Below are positions 27,875 through 36,077 of a stretch of 40,930 nucleotides of DNA, piece after piece. The notes below the pieces were generated by a model, which was given only the letters and a program-made list of their open reading frames with translations, was not told where the DNA came from and made no database searches. Source of the DNA: Polynucleobacter sp. (GTDB lineage Bacteria; Pseudomonadota; Gammaproteobacteria; Burkholderiales; Burkholderiaceae); contig JALQYK010000016.1 of the NCBI GenBank assembly GCA_023254115.1, positions 1 to 40,930 of the forward strand. Reading direction: 5' to 3'. Made by a program: the position numbers and the translations under genes. Each line of letters starts with the position of its first letter. Position 1 is the stretch's first letter.

Positions 27875-27905
27875 AAAGGCAGCTTCGGCTGCCTTTGTTC
27901 TTTTT
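27875..27905 (+). terminator. rho-independent terminator of the rpsP-rplS operon
   Basis: Perfect 9-bp stem AAAGGCAGC / GCTGCCTTT with TTCG tetraloop, followed by GTTCTTTTT, 30 bases after the rplS stop. Confidence 0.92.
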
Positions 27906-27917
27906 GCGGGAGGCATT

Positions 27918-27953
27918 TTGGCAACTGTATTGATATTTCTATAAACTAGCTGC
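27918..27953 (+). promoter_or_regulatory. Predicted leaderless promoter of the Nudix gene
   Basis: TTGGCA (27918-27923; five of six to the -35 consensus), an 18-bp spacer, TAAACT (27942-27947) and exactly six bases to the ATG. This is the best -35/-10 pair among the predicted leaderless starts. Confidence 0.55.
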
Positions 27954-28685
27954 ATGTCTAGCTCTTCAGAGTCATCCCAAGCAACGGCGGCCCGTGTGCC
28001 TGTCTTTGATCCCACGATAGTTCCCATCGTTGGCAGAGATACGCATCTACCAAAAGTGAGTGAGCATCTTCTGAGTGTTGATGGCATCAAGGCTAGATTT
28101 TTAGAAGATCGCCCTTGGGATGTGGAGGTGACTGATGAAAATCGTGCTGCCAAATCTGCTGAAGGAGCTTTGCGTGCTGGGAGAGGTTCTCAGCCAACGC
28201 CAGCATCAGTTCTGATCCCTGTTGTAAGGCACGAGACTGAACTAAAAATATTACTCACACAACGAACCAGTCATTTGTACGATCATCCTGGGCAAATTAG
28301 TTTTCCAGGTGGTAGAACAGATCCTGAGGATCAATCCCCAGAGCATACGGCTTTGCGTGAGGCAGAAGAGGAGATTGGTTTACCCGCCAATCGAGTAGAA
28401 ATTTTAGGGCGCCTACCTCACTACTTAACGATTACTGGTTATCAAGTGACACCCGTGGTGGGCTTAGTGACCCCTGGGTGCCAGTATCAAGCTGATCCAT
28501 TTGAGGTGGCTGAGATCTTTGAGGTACCGATGAGTTTTTTGATGAACCCGCATCATCATGAGCACAGAATGTGGCAAAGTCCTGAGGGGGCTCGTCGTTT
28601 TTATGCCATGCCTTATGAAAATAAATTCATTTGGGGTGCAACAGCGGGTATGCTACGGAATCTTTATCATTTTTTAAGAGCATGA
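27954..28685 (+). CDS. Nudix hydrolase, CoA pyrophosphatase type
   Basis: Predicted to split CoA or its thioesters into 3',5'-ADP and phosphopantetheine. The NuCoA signature LLTQRTSHLYDHPGQISFPGGR runs into the Nudix box GRTDPEDQSPEHTALREAEEEIGL (G-x5-E-x7-R-E-U-x-E-E-x-G-U satisfied). About 80 N-terminal residues precede the domain. 243 aa. No Shine-Dalgarno; the promoter pattern suggests a leaderless mRNA. The stop overlaps the CobD-like gene (ATGA). Confidence 0.9.
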   Translation: MSSSSESSQATAARVPVFDPTIVPIVGRDTHLPKVSEHLLSVDGIKARFLEDRPWDVEVTDENRAAKSAEGALRAGRGSQPTPASVLIPVVRHETELKILLTQRTSHLYDHPGQISFPGGRTDPEDQSPEHTALREAEEEIGLPANRVEILGRLPHYLTITGYQVTPVVGLVTPGCQYQADPFEVAEIFEVPMSFLMNPHHHEHRMWQSPEGARRFYAMPYENKFIWGATAGMLRNLYHFLRA

Positions 28686-29626
28686 CATTCTTTTCTATTT
28701 TATTTGCGCTCATCGCTGAGCAATATAAGCCGGTTGAAAAAGACCATTGGATTCGTCGTTTATCCATCACATGGTTAGATTCTGTGGTGAAAGGCATTGA
28801 TAGTGGTAGTGAGCGAAGCGGGCGCTTGGCATGTGTTGCAGCGTTTGTGCCTCCAGTTTTATTAGTTCTTGGGGTTCACATTGTTTTGTTGGCTACCCAG
28901 CCCTTGTTAGCATTTGTTTGGAATGTTTTTATTGTTTATCTATTTTTGGGTTTTAGACAATTTAGTCATCCATTCACAGCGATTCATGAAGCATTGCTCG
29001 ACAGAAATTTGGATGAGGCGCGCCGTCTTTTAGCTGATTGGCAAGGTGCCGCTGTTAACACTGACACCATGAGTGAGTCTGAGGTGATTCGTTTGGCACT
29101 TGAGCGAGCAATAGTTGGTTCACACCGTCATGTATTTGGCACGATATTCTGGTTCATGGTACCAATGGGCCCTGCGGGTGTGGTCTTGTATCGTTTGGTG
29201 GATATGGCTGCAGAGCGTTGGCCATCTCAAGCAAGCGCACCATTGGGGCGAGCCGCAAGAGATTTCTTCCAATTGATTGATTGGATTCCTGTGCGCTTAA
29301 CTGCGATGGGTTTTGCGATTGTTGGTAATTTTGAAGATGCGATGTATGGTTGGCGTTATCACTTGCGTAAGTGGAGTAATGAGTTAGAAGCTGTGATTTT
29401 GGCTTCTGGTGCTGGTGCTCTGGGTGTACGTTTGGGGGCGCCGTTGCCGGAGCCTGATAGTGATGAGGCTCTAAGAATGGCAGAAGCGGGCGAGCCACCA
29501 ATTCATGATTTAGGTCACGAGGCTTCGATTAGAAGTTTGCGTTCTGCTGTTGGGTTGGTGTGGCGCGCCGTGATTTTATGGCTCACCTTGATTGCACTCA
29601 TGACTATTTCAGTCTGGATTGGATAG
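28682..29626 (+). CDS. CobD/CbiB-AmpE-like membrane protein
   Basis: 314-aa integral membrane protein: MTFFSILFALIAEQYKPVEKDHWIRRL, then a hydrophobic pair around residues 50-85, the segment FSHPFTAIHEALLDRNLDEARRLLADW, and further helices near residues 155-175 and at the C-terminus (VWRAVILWLTLIALMTISVWIG). The core HRHVFGTIFWFMVPMGPAGVVLYRLVDMAAERW is the typical region shared by CobD (adenosylcobinamide-phosphate synthase) and AmpE. No other cobalamin genes are nearby, so AmpE-like or unknown function is as likely as B12 synthesis. I start at ATG 28682, overlapping the Nudix stop. Its last 23 bp overlap convergent rsgA. Confidence 0.82.
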   Translation: MTFFSILFALIAEQYKPVEKDHWIRRLSITWLDSVVKGIDSGSERSGRLACVAAFVPPVLLVLGVHIVLLATQPLLAFVWNVFIVYLFLGFRQFSHPFTAIHEALLDRNLDEARRLLADWQGAAVNTDTMSESEVIRLALERAIVGSHRHVFGTIFWFMVPMGPAGVVLYRLVDMAAERWPSQASAPLGRAARDFFQLIDWIPVRLTAMGFAIVGNFEDAMYGWRYHLRKWSNELEAVILASGAGALGVRLGAPLPEPDSDEALRMAEAGEPPIHDLGHEASIRSLRSAVGLVWRAVILWLTLIALMTISVWIG

Positions 29627-30542
29627 CATCCGCATTATGTGATTCATGGCGCAACTGGCGGAATAACTCCACACGTTGCGCTGAAATTTCTCCAGCATCA
29701 ACTGCTGATCTCACAACGCAGCCTGGCTCATCGCCATGGCTGCAATTATGAAATTTACATTGACCTAATAGGGGTCTAAATTCAACAAAGGCATGTTGTA
29801 GCTCACTCTCAGATAAGTGCGCTAAGCCAAACTCCTGAAAGCCTGGTGAGTCAATCAATGCTCCTGCAAAAGATTCAGAGGAGCCGTTGTTAGGTAAATC
29901 GTAATAACGACAGGCTGTGGTGGTGTGTTTGCCACTGTCTAACTTTTTAGAGTGTTCTTGAGTTTGTGCTGCGGCATCGGGGATCAACGCATTCAAAAGA
30001 GTCGATTTACCCATGCCTGATTGCCCTACAAGTACTGATACCTTTCCTTGTACATGTGGCAAGAGTGAGGCAACTGATGAGGGGTCATGTTTAACTGACA
30101 TCTCATGTACAGGGTAGCCCATAGCAATATAGGGTTCTAGCATTTTGCGTGCGGCTGGCAATTTATTAGGTAAGTCACATTTATTCAAAATGATGCGTGG
30201 TGTGATGCCTGCAGTTTCTGCTGCGATCACTGCACGACCTAACAAGTCTGGTGAAAAACCAGGTTCGGTGGCGAGCATGATCAAAATTTGATCAACGTTA
30301 CTGGCAATCGATTTACTCTTATAAGCATCTGAGCGATACAAAAGATTTTTGCGTTCCACAATCTTTTCAATCACTGCTTGCTCAGGACCAGTTTCTGATA
30401 CTTCTAAGATATCGCCAACTGCTCCCAAGTGTTGCTTACCCCGCGAGGTGACTTGATATAAACCTTTTTGATCATCATCGATCGCCCTCGCTAAATAATG
30501 GCGGCCATATGAGGCAACAAGGAGGGCTTTGAACGATCTCAT
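29604..30542 (-). CDS. rsgA: Small ribosomal subunit biogenesis GTPase RsgA
   Basis: Circularly permuted GTPase for late 30S maturation. N-terminal OB fold (residues 1-70), then permuted GTPase motifs: NKCDL (G4) comes before GQSGMGKSTLLNAL (G1) and DSPGFQEFGL (G3). The C-terminal zinc knuckle is CKFHNCSHGDEPGC. 312 aa is normal. It follows the M48 protease gene by 6 bp on the same strand and has no strong Shine-Dalgarno, so coupling is likely. Its 3' end overlaps the CobD-like gene. Confidence 0.96.
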   Translation of the reverse strand: MRSFKALLVASYGRHYLARAIDDDQKGLYQVTSRGKQHLGAVGDILEVSETGPEQAVIEKIVERKNLLYRSDAYKSKSIASNVDQILIMLATEPGFSPDLLGRAVIAAETAGITPRIILNKCDLPNKLPAARKMLEPYIAMGYPVHEMSVKHDPSSVASLLPHVQGKVSVLVGQSGMGKSTLLNALIPDAAAQTQEHSKKLDSGKHTTTACRYYDLPNNGSSESFAGALIDSPGFQEFGLAHLSESELQHAFVEFRPLLGQCKFHNCSHGDEPGCVVRSAVDAGEISAQRVELFRQLRHESHNADAIQSRLK

Positions 30543-30548
30543 GGATGA

Positions 30549-31805
30549 CTATCTTAATGCCAGCGCTTGTAGATGAGCAATGCGCAGCGGCGCTGGCGGA
30601 TGTGAGTCATAGAACTTGGAGTAGAGCGGATCAGGCGTTAGGGTGGCCGCATTATCTTGGTAAAGCTTGACTAAGGCTGTGATCAAGTCTTTTGCTGATG
30701 ATTTTTCAGCAGCAAAAGCATCAGCTTCGTATTCATGTTTACGTGACCCCATGCTGTTAATGGGGGTTAAGAAAAAGCCAAATACAGGCATCACCAAACT
30801 AAATAATGCCAACGCTAATCCCGCGTTATAGCCATTTAGATCAGGTGTGACACCTAGGCTTAAATAGAACCAAGCTTTGGTAGATATCCAGCCCAATAAG
30901 CCCAAGACCAAAAAGCTAAGAGCAAATGATTGGATGAGACGCTTACGTATGTGTTGACGTTTGAAGTGGCCCAATTCATGAGCAAGCACAGCCTCAATTT
31001 CTTCAGGGTTCAAGCGTTCAATCAAAGTGTCAAAAAACACAATTCGTTTGGCTTTGCCCATGCCAGTAAAGTAGGCGTTGCCATGAGCACTGCGTTTGCT
31101 GCCATCCATAATGAAAAGGCCCTGACTGGTGAAGTCGCAACGCTTAAGCAACTCTTCGATACGATCTTTTAGTGGACCATCTTCAAGAGGTTTAAATTTA
31201 TTAAATAGTGGGGCGATAAAGGTTGGAAAGAGCCACAGCATCAGGGCGTTAAAGCCTACCCATACAAACCAAGTCCATACCCACCAATATTCACCAGCTT
31301 CAGCCATTAAAGTTAGAACAACCCAAAGAAGTGGCAAGCCAATTGCAAGACCTAGCAAGATGCCCTTGATTAAATCTGTAAAAAATAGGGCGGGAGTCAT
31401 GCGATTAAAGCCAAATTTCTCCTCGATGGTGAATTGGCGATACCAGGAAAATGGTAAATCAATGATGCCTGTGATCAAGCTGATTGAAATCAGTAAAGAA
31501 ATTTGTTGAAGAGTGCCAGGCCCAAGTAACTCTAAGGTGAGGTCATGAACATACTGCAGGCCACCCAATAATGTAAAACCAATCAAAATAGCAGCAGATA
31601 GAGCGATTTCAAATAAGCCCAAACGTAATTTAGCCATCGTGTAGTCAGCGGCTTTATGATGCTCGGGTAATGAGATTTTGCTGGCAAAATCAGCGGGAAC
31701 TTGGTGGCGGTGCTCTGCAATATGCCGAATATGTCGCCCTGCTAAGTAATAGCGGGTGCCAACACTCAAAACCAGGCCTAAGATAAACAAAAAAGTAAAT
31801 GTCAT
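30549..31805 (-). CDS. M48-family (Ste24/CAAX protease-like) metalloprotease
   Basis: Integral-membrane zinc protease. The active site is [21 protein letters not shown] (HExxH) and the third ligand lies in [16 protein letters not shown]. Several transmembrane helices flank an N-terminal peptidase-family M48 N-domain ([20 protein letters not shown]). 418 aa matches the Ste24 group rather than the shorter HtpX. A perfect TATAAT sits exactly six bases before the ATG on the minus strand, with no Shine-Dalgarno. The gene is 15 bp from divergent orn. Confidence 0.93.
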   Translation of the reverse strand: MTFTFLFILGLVLSVGTRYYLAGRHIRHIAEHRHQVPADFASKISLPEHHKAADYTMAKLRLGLFEIALSAAILIGFTLLGGLQYVHDLTLELLGPGTLQQISLLISISLITGIIDLPFSWYRQFTIEEKFGFNRMTPALFFTDLIKGILLGLAIGLPLLWVVLTLMAEAGEYWWVWTWFVWVGFNALMLWLFPTFIAPLFNKFKPLEDGPLKDRIEELLKRCDFTSQGLFIMDGSKRSAHGNAYFTGMGKAKRIVFFDTLIERLNPEEIEAVLAHELGHFKRQHIRKRLIQSFALSFLVLGLLGWISTKAWFYLSLGVTPDLNGYNAGLALALFSLVMPVFGFFLTPINSMGSRKHEYEADAFAAEKSSAKDLITALVKLYQDNAATLTPDPLYSKFYDSHPPAPLRIAHLQALALR

Positions 31806-31817
31806 GAGAAGATTATA
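31806..31817 (-). promoter_or_regulatory. Predicted leaderless promoter -10 of the M48 protease gene
   Basis: Consensus TATAAT (31812-31817, minus strand), six bases (CTTCTC), then ATG. The corresponding -35 would fall inside the orn coding region (TTCTTT, weak). Confidence 0.6.
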
Positions 31818-31820
31818 GGG

Positions 31821-32405
31821 ATGAGTACAACAAGAAAGAATGACCGTTTAGTTTGGGTGGATATGGAGATGTCTGGTTTACAGCCAGAAACCGACCGAAT
31901 TCTCGAAATTGCCATGATTGTGACAGATGGTGACCTCAACATCATAGCGGAAGGCCCTGTATTGGTGGTGCATCAAGAAGACGCGGTCTTAGATCGCATG
32001 GATGCCTGGAATAAGGGAACTCACGGCAAATCTGGGTTGATTGATAAGGTTAAAGCTTCTACCCTCAGTGAGGCAGAAGTTGAGGCTCAGTGTTTGGCTT
32101 TCTTAAAACAGCATGTCAAGGCGAGTATTTCTCCGATGTGTGGCAATACCATCCATCAGGATCGTCGTTTTATGAACCGTTACATGCCTAAATTAGAGGC
32201 TTACTTTCATTACCGTAACATTGACGTATCAACCATCAAAGAATTATGTAAACGCTGGCAACCTGAAGTGGCTAAGGGTTTTACTAAGAAACAGGCTCAT
32301 ACGGCTTTGGCAGACATTATTGAGTCTGTGGAAGAGTTGCGCTACTACCGCGAAAAATTATTTATTCCAACAGTAGGTGATGAACCTATTGCTGAGGGCA
32401 ACTAA
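31821..32405 (+). CDS. orn: Oligoribonuclease
   Basis: 3'-5' exonuclease that degrades 2-mer RNAs, including pGpG from c-di-GMP turnover. DEDDh motifs: [42 protein letters not shown], and [18 protein letters not shown]. 194 aa. Its start is only 15 bp from the divergent M48 protease start and no clear Shine-Dalgarno or promoter can be assigned in that space. The stop overlaps the next ATG by one base. Confidence 0.96.
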   Translation: MSTTRKNDRLVWVDMEMSGLQPETDRILEIAMIVTDGDLNIIAEGPVLVVHQEDAVLDRMDAWNKGTHGKSGLIDKVKASTLSEAEVEAQCLAFLKQHVKASISPMCGNTIHQDRRFMNRYMPKLEAYFHYRNIDVSTIKELCKRWQPEVAKGFTKKQAHTALADIIESVEELRYYREKLFIPTVGDEPIAEGN

Positions 32406-33286
32406 TGTTTTTCAGAATTGCATCCATCATCACGCCGGTTGTGTTGATTATTTTTGCCGGTTGGGTGTATGGTCGCAGAGCACACCCAGACATGTCGGGG
32501 ATTAATAAGGCAACATTGGATGTGATTGCCCCAATGTTGGTGGTCTCTGCGTTTGTGAGTAAAGATTTTGAGTTATTAGAGCAGTGGAACTTATTGTTGT
32601 GTGGTGTGGCCATTGTTCTAGGTTCTGGCATCCTGGCTTGGCCAATCGCCAGATTATCTGGCATGGATCCCAAGACTTTTGTTCCGCCCATGATGTTTAA
32701 CAACTGCGGCAACATGGGTTTGCCTTTAGCCGTCTTTGCCTTTGGCACAGTTGGTTTGGCACCTGCGGTGGCTTTGTTTGCGGTATCAAATTTGATGCAT
32801 TTCACATTGGGTGTGAAGTTGGTTAACCCCAAAGCATCAGTGAAGGGTGTATTTGCTAATCCAATGGTGATTGCAACCATACTGGGCGTGTTCTTATCCA
32901 CGACCAAGCATCTTTACACCTTACCTGAGCCTCTGTATCAATCAATCAAATTATTAGGTGATGCCACAGTACCTTTGATGTTGTTCTCATTGGGTGTGCG
33001 CATGAAAGATGCCAATCTTAAGCATTGGCGTGAGGGCTTCTTGGGTGCAGCTATCTGTCCGATTGCTGGTTTAGTGGTGGCGCTATTAATCTCACCATTC
33101 ATACCCATGACAGATTTGCAAAGAGGGCTCCTATTTGTGTTTGCCAGCTTGCCCCCTGCAGTACTTAACTTCTTGGTGGCTGATCGCAACAAACAAGATC
33201 CAGAGCTTGTGGCATCAATCGTGCTACTAGGCAACCTCTCTGCCATGATCTTTGTCCCAATTGGACTTTATTTAGGGTTGAAGTGA
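32405..33286 (+). CDS. AEC-family transporter (auxin efflux carrier / malonate-type)
   Basis: Secondary transporter of 293 aa with about ten hydrophobic segments, e.g. ITPVVLIIFAGWVYGR, LDVIAPMLVVSAFVS, FNNCGNMGLPLAVFAFGTVGLAPAVALFAVSNLM, LLGDATVPLMLFSLGVRM, GLLFVFASLPPAVLNFLVADR. NNxGNMGLPL and the SLPPAVLNFL segment with a helix-breaking Pro pair are typical of the family. Substrate cannot be told; bacterial members move dicarboxylates or malonate. Translationally coupled to orn (TAATG) and to the small gene behind it (TGATG). Confidence 0.88.
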   Translation: MFFRIASIITPVVLIIFAGWVYGRRAHPDMSGINKATLDVIAPMLVVSAFVSKDFELLEQWNLLLCGVAIVLGSGILAWPIARLSGMDPKTFVPPMMFNNCGNMGLPLAVFAFGTVGLAPAVALFAVSNLMHFTLGVKLVNPKASVKGVFANPMVIATILGVFLSTTKHLYTLPEPLYQSIKLLGDATVPLMLFSLGVRMKDANLKHWREGFLGAAICPIAGLVVALLISPFIPMTDLQRGLLFVFASLPPAVLNFLVADRNKQDPELVASIVLLGNLSAMIFVPIGLYLGLK

Positions 33287-33516
33287 TGAATAAAGTGTCT
33301 GTCACTTGTCGAATAGATATTAAGACTAAGAAAAAAGCCTCAAAAACATTTGAGGCTATGGATCTAAGCACATCGAAAGCTATTGAGTATTTTTTGAGAG
33401 AAATTGCTTTGACCGGTCAAATCCCATTTGATATCAGACGACCAAACTTAAAGACTATTTCCGCCATCAATGAGCTTGAGGGTAGGGCAGCAAAACTATT
33501 TCACCCTAATCGCTGA
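33286..33516 (+). CDS. Orphan DinJ/RelB-family antitoxin-like protein
   Basis: 76-aa protein resembling type II antitoxins of the RelB/DinJ group: ribbon-helix-helix N-terminus (VSVTCRIDIKTKKKASKTFEAMDLSTSKAIEYFLREIALTGQIPFDIRRPNLKTISAI). The IPFDIRRPN segment is the most telling match (DinJ: LPFDLREPN). No YafQ/RelE-like toxin follows: the next gene is convergent mog, overlapping by 21 bp. It begins at ATG 33286 within the AEC stop (TGATG), so it rides on the transporter mRNA. The codons of residues ~16-24 contain the mog terminator on the other strand. It may be a repurposed regulator or a relic of a lost pair. Confidence 0.75.
   Translation: MNKVSVTCRIDIKTKKKASKTFEAMDLSTSKAIEYFLREIALTGQIPFDIRRPNLKTISAINELEGRAAKLFHPNR
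33331..33357 (-). terminator. mog terminator embedded in the dinJ-like gene
   Basis: On the minus strand AGCCTCAAA-TGTT-TTTGAGGCT is a perfect 9-bp stem followed by TTTTTC, about 140 bases downstream of the mog stop. On the plus strand the same bases are codons of the antitoxin-like gene and are preceded, not followed, by the homopolymer, so termination should be minus-strand only. Confidence 0.8.
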
Positions 33517-34134
33517 CTTTGGCCTAAATGCCTTGATCACAGTTTCATTGGTTTCAACATAAGGTCCACCAATTAAATCGATGCAGTAGGGTACTGCTGC
33601 AAAAATTCCAGGAACGATTGATTTGCCATCAGCATCTTTTAATCCTTCAAGGGTTTCTTGGATGGCTTTGGGTTGGCCCGGTAAATTAATGATTAGGGCA
33701 GCATGGTCATCGATTTCACGCAAGGCTGCTACCTGGCGAGACAAAATAGCCGTAGGAACAAATTTAAGGCTGATTTGGCGCATTTGTTCGGCAAAGCCTG
33801 GCATTTCCCTTGTGGCGATCGCTAAAGTCGCCTCTGGCGTTACATCGCGTCTTGAAGGGCCTGTGCCACCTGTGGTGAGTACTAGGTCGCAGCCAACGTC
33901 GTCAATTAACTCCACAATCGTTTTAGAGATCAACTCTTTTTCATCAGGAATCAGGCGAGACTCCATATGCCATGGTGAGCTTAAGGCTTTACCAAACCAT
34001 GTTTGAAGTGCTGGAATCCCCTCGTCTTGGTAAACCCCGCTGCTTGCTCTGTCAGAAATTGATACCAAACCAATCCAAATTTCATCTGGATGGCTACGTT
34101 TTGTGTTTTTAGTATTTGTATTTTTTGCACTCAT
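33496..34134 (-). CDS. mog: Molybdopterin adenylyltransferase
   Basis: Adenylates molybdopterin before molybdate insertion. MoaB/Mog fold: IGLVSISDRASSGVYQDEGIPAL, LVLTTGGTGPSRRDVTPEATLAI (nucleotide/pterin site), and IINLPGQPKAIQETLEGL. The 212-aa form has ~18 hydrophilic N-terminal residues (SAKNTNTKNTKRSHPDE) before the domain. TAGAAT six bases before ATG suggests a leaderless message. The convergent end overlaps the antitoxin-like gene. No other Mo-cofactor genes occur in the window. Confidence 0.93.
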   Translation of the reverse strand: MSAKNTNTKNTKRSHPDEIWIGLVSISDRASSGVYQDEGIPALQTWFGKALSSPWHMESRLIPDEKELISKTIVELIDDVGCDLVLTTGGTGPSRRDVTPEATLAIATREMPGFAEQMRQISLKFVPTAILSRQVAALREIDDHAALIINLPGQPKAIQETLEGLKDADGKSIVPGIFAAVPYCIDLIGGPYVETNETVIKAFRPKSAIRVK

Positions 34135-34160
34135 TCTGTAATTCTAGCTATGATTGCGGA
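34135..34160. promoter_or_regulatory. Bidirectional leaderless promoter region mog/tldE
   Basis: The 26-bp gap between divergent starts contains TAGAAT (minus strand, 34141-34146) six bases before mog ATG and TATGAT (plus strand, 34149-34154) six bases before tldE ATG. A TTGCAC 18 bp before TATGAT, inside mog, is a possible -35. The two -10 elements are only two bases apart, so RNA polymerase should not occupy both at once. Confidence 0.6.
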
Positions 34161-35513
34161 ATGTTTTCACATACACCCGAACAATTACAAGAATTAGTAT
34201 CTTTTTTATTGACCGAAGCCAAGGCTTTGGGCGCCACAGACGCTGCTGCAGAGCTATCTGAAGGCAGTGGATTATCGGTATCGGTGCGTAAAGGCGATAT
34301 TGAGACCATTGAGCAAAATTTAGATAAGCAGGCGGGCGTGACAGTCTTTATTGGGCAAAGACGTGGCAATGCAGGTACCAGCGATTTTTCAAAAGAATCT
34401 CTAAAAGCCAGTGTTAGAGCGGCATTTCATATTGCTCAACACACGGCTGAAGATGACTGTGCTGGTTTGGCTGAGGCAGATCTATTAGAAAAAAATCCTA
34501 AGGATTTGGATTTGTATCATCCTTGGCACATCAATACTGCCCAAGCAGTTGAAATTGCAAGAGATGCTGAGCGTGGTGCATTTGCAGTGAGCAAAAATAT
34601 CACCAACAGTGATGGTGCGAGTGTCTCTGCTCAGCAATCTCATTTCATGTTGGGAACAACTAATGGTTTCATGGGCGGCTATGCCATCTCTCGCCATTAC
34701 ATCTCTTGTACCCCCATTGCGAGCGCATCGACCAAACAGGGCGCTGCCATGCAACGTGATGATTGGCACACCACATCCCGTGTGCCTGAGGAATTAGCAA
34801 GGCCCCAAGATGTTGGTGCTTATGCGGCAAAGAGAGCTTTAGCCAGATTAGGGGCTAGATCGATTTCAACGCGTCATTGCCCGGTTCTTTTTGAGGCTCC
34901 TTTAGCGGTTGGTTTGTTGGGTGCTTATGTGCAGGCAACCTCAGGTGGTGCTTTATACAGAAAATCTAGTTTTTTACTGGATAGTTTAGGTGCGCAGGTA
35001 TTTCCAAAGCATTTAGATTTGCTCGAAGAGCCACACTTGCCTCGTTTAACTGGTAGCGCACCGTTTGACGAAGAGGGAGTAAGAACACGTTCCCGCAAGG
35101 TCGTTGATGCAGGGGTGGTGCAAGGTTACTTCTTGTCGACTTACTCTGCTAGAAAATTAGGTATGCAAACCACAGGCAATGCTGGTGGTTCGCATCAATT
35201 GCAACTCAAGAGTCGTTTAACTAAGAGATCTGATGATTTGCCTGCCATGTTGAAAAAAATGGGCACAGGACTCTTGGTGACGGATTTAATGGGGCAAGGC
35301 GTTAACTATGTGAATGGTGATTATTCTCGTGGTGCTTTTGGCTACTGGGTTGAGAATGGTGTGATTGTTCATCCCGTTGAGGAAATCACGATTGCTGGAA
35401 ATTTAAAAGAAATGTTCAAGCAAATTGTGGCGATTGGTTCTGACACCATTGTGAGAGGAACCAAAGAAACAGGTTCCATCTTGATTGAGAACATGACTGT
35501 AGGCGGTCGTTAA
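34161..35513 (+). CDS. pmbA: TldE/PmbA metalloprotease-fold protein
   Basis: Subunit of the TldD/TldE heterodimer that trims peptides such as microcin B17 and CcdA; TldE itself lacks the catalytic zinc site. Family segments: GLSVSVRKGDIETIEQNLDKQAGVTVFIGQRRGNAGTSDFS, LDSLGAQVFPKHLDLLEEPHLPRLTGSAPFDEEGVRTR, TDLMGQGVNYVNGDYSRGAFGYWVENG, and IVAIGSD near the C-terminus. I use ATG 34161 (450 aa); the track ORF begins 15 codons earlier inside mog. TldD must be encoded elsewhere. dctQ follows after 12 bp. Confidence 0.93.
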   Translation: MFSHTPEQLQELVSFLLTEAKALGATDAAAELSEGSGLSVSVRKGDIETIEQNLDKQAGVTVFIGQRRGNAGTSDFSKESLKASVRAAFHIAQHTAEDDCAGLAEADLLEKNPKDLDLYHPWHINTAQAVEIARDAERGAFAVSKNITNSDGASVSAQQSHFMLGTTNGFMGGYAISRHYISCTPIASASTKQGAAMQRDDWHTTSRVPEELARPQDVGAYAAKRALARLGARSISTRHCPVLFEAPLAVGLLGAYVQATSGGALYRKSSFLLDSLGAQVFPKHLDLLEEPHLPRLTGSAPFDEEGVRTRSRKVVDAGVVQGYFLSTYSARKLGMQTTGNAGGSHQLQLKSRLTKRSDDLPAMLKKMGTGLLVTDLMGQGVNYVNGDYSRGAFGYWVENGVIVHPVEEITIAGNLKEMFKQIVAIGSDTIVRGTKETGSILIENMTVGGR

Positions 35514-35525
35514 GTAGTTTGCAAA

Positions 35526-36077
35526 ATGAAACAAGTATTACGACAAGCTATTTACCTAGCGCACGGTATTGATAACATCACCAATCTCTTTGCATCTTTT
35601 GCAAAGTGGGCTTTGGTTCTATCTTGCTTGATCAGTGCTATGAATGCATTTGTTAGGTACGTCTTTGATTACAGCTCGAATTCTTGGTTAGAGATTCAAT
35701 GGTATCTATTTGCAGCAGCTGTGATGTTAGGCGCAGCCCAAGTGCTGAGAGTCAATGAGCATGTGCGCGTTGACATTATTTATGGAAAGTTATCTAGCAA
35801 AGCCAGGATCTATATTGATCTACTGGGCTTATTGTTATTTCTGTTGCCTGCCATGATTTATTTTGCATACCTTGCTTGGCCATTATTTCTTGGTATGTAT
35901 TACTCAGGCGAAATGTCGAGTAATGCGGGCGGACTAATCCGTTGGCCAGCGATGTTGATGTTGCCCGCAGGATTTTTCTTGGTCACCATGCAAGGCTTAT
36001 CAGAAATCATTAAACGACTTGCATGGTTAGCTCATGTCTATGAGATGGACTTTCATTATGAAAGGCCATTGCAATGA
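35526..36077 (+). CDS. dctQ: TRAP transporter small permease (DctQ)
   Basis: Four-helix membrane subunit of a tripartite (TRAP) uptake system, 183 aa. Hydrophobic segments at about 25-45, 60-78, 98-120 and 140-160; WLEIQWYLFAAAVMLGAAQVLRVNEHVRVDIIYGKLSSKARIYIDLLG is the family's E-x-Q-W and N-x-H-V-R-V-D pattern. It starts 12 bp after tldE without a clear Shine-Dalgarno and overlaps dctM by ATGA. Confidence 0.92.
   Translation: MKQVLRQAIYLAHGIDNITNLFASFAKWALVLSCLISAMNAFVRYVFDYSSNSWLEIQWYLFAAAVMLGAAQVLRVNEHVRVDIIYGKLSSKARIYIDLLGLLLFLLPAMIYFAYLAWPLFLGMYYSGEMSSNAGGLIRWPAMLMLPAGFFLVTMQGLSEIIKRLAWLAHVYEMDFHYERPLQ

Noticed and set aside
29154-29501. 115-aa minus-strand ORF inside the CobD-like gene
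   Set aside because: His/Pro/Gln-rich low-complexity translation typical of an antisense shadow frame; the plus strand encodes a plausible membrane protein.
32386-32907. 173-aa minus-strand ORF inside the AEC transporter gene
   Set aside because: Antisense to a hydrophobic transporter; Thr/Asn/Ala-rich shadow without motif or ribosome site.
33623-34006. 127-aa plus-strand ORF inside mog
   Set aside because: Antisense to clear Mog motifs; composition is that of a shadow frame.
33283-34134. A complete toxin-antitoxin pair around the DinJ-like gene
   Set aside because: The overlapping ORFs (33165-33371 minus, 33623-34006 plus) are shadows of the AEC gene, the DinJ-like gene and mog and do not resemble RelE/YafQ. 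Only an orphan antitoxin is supported.
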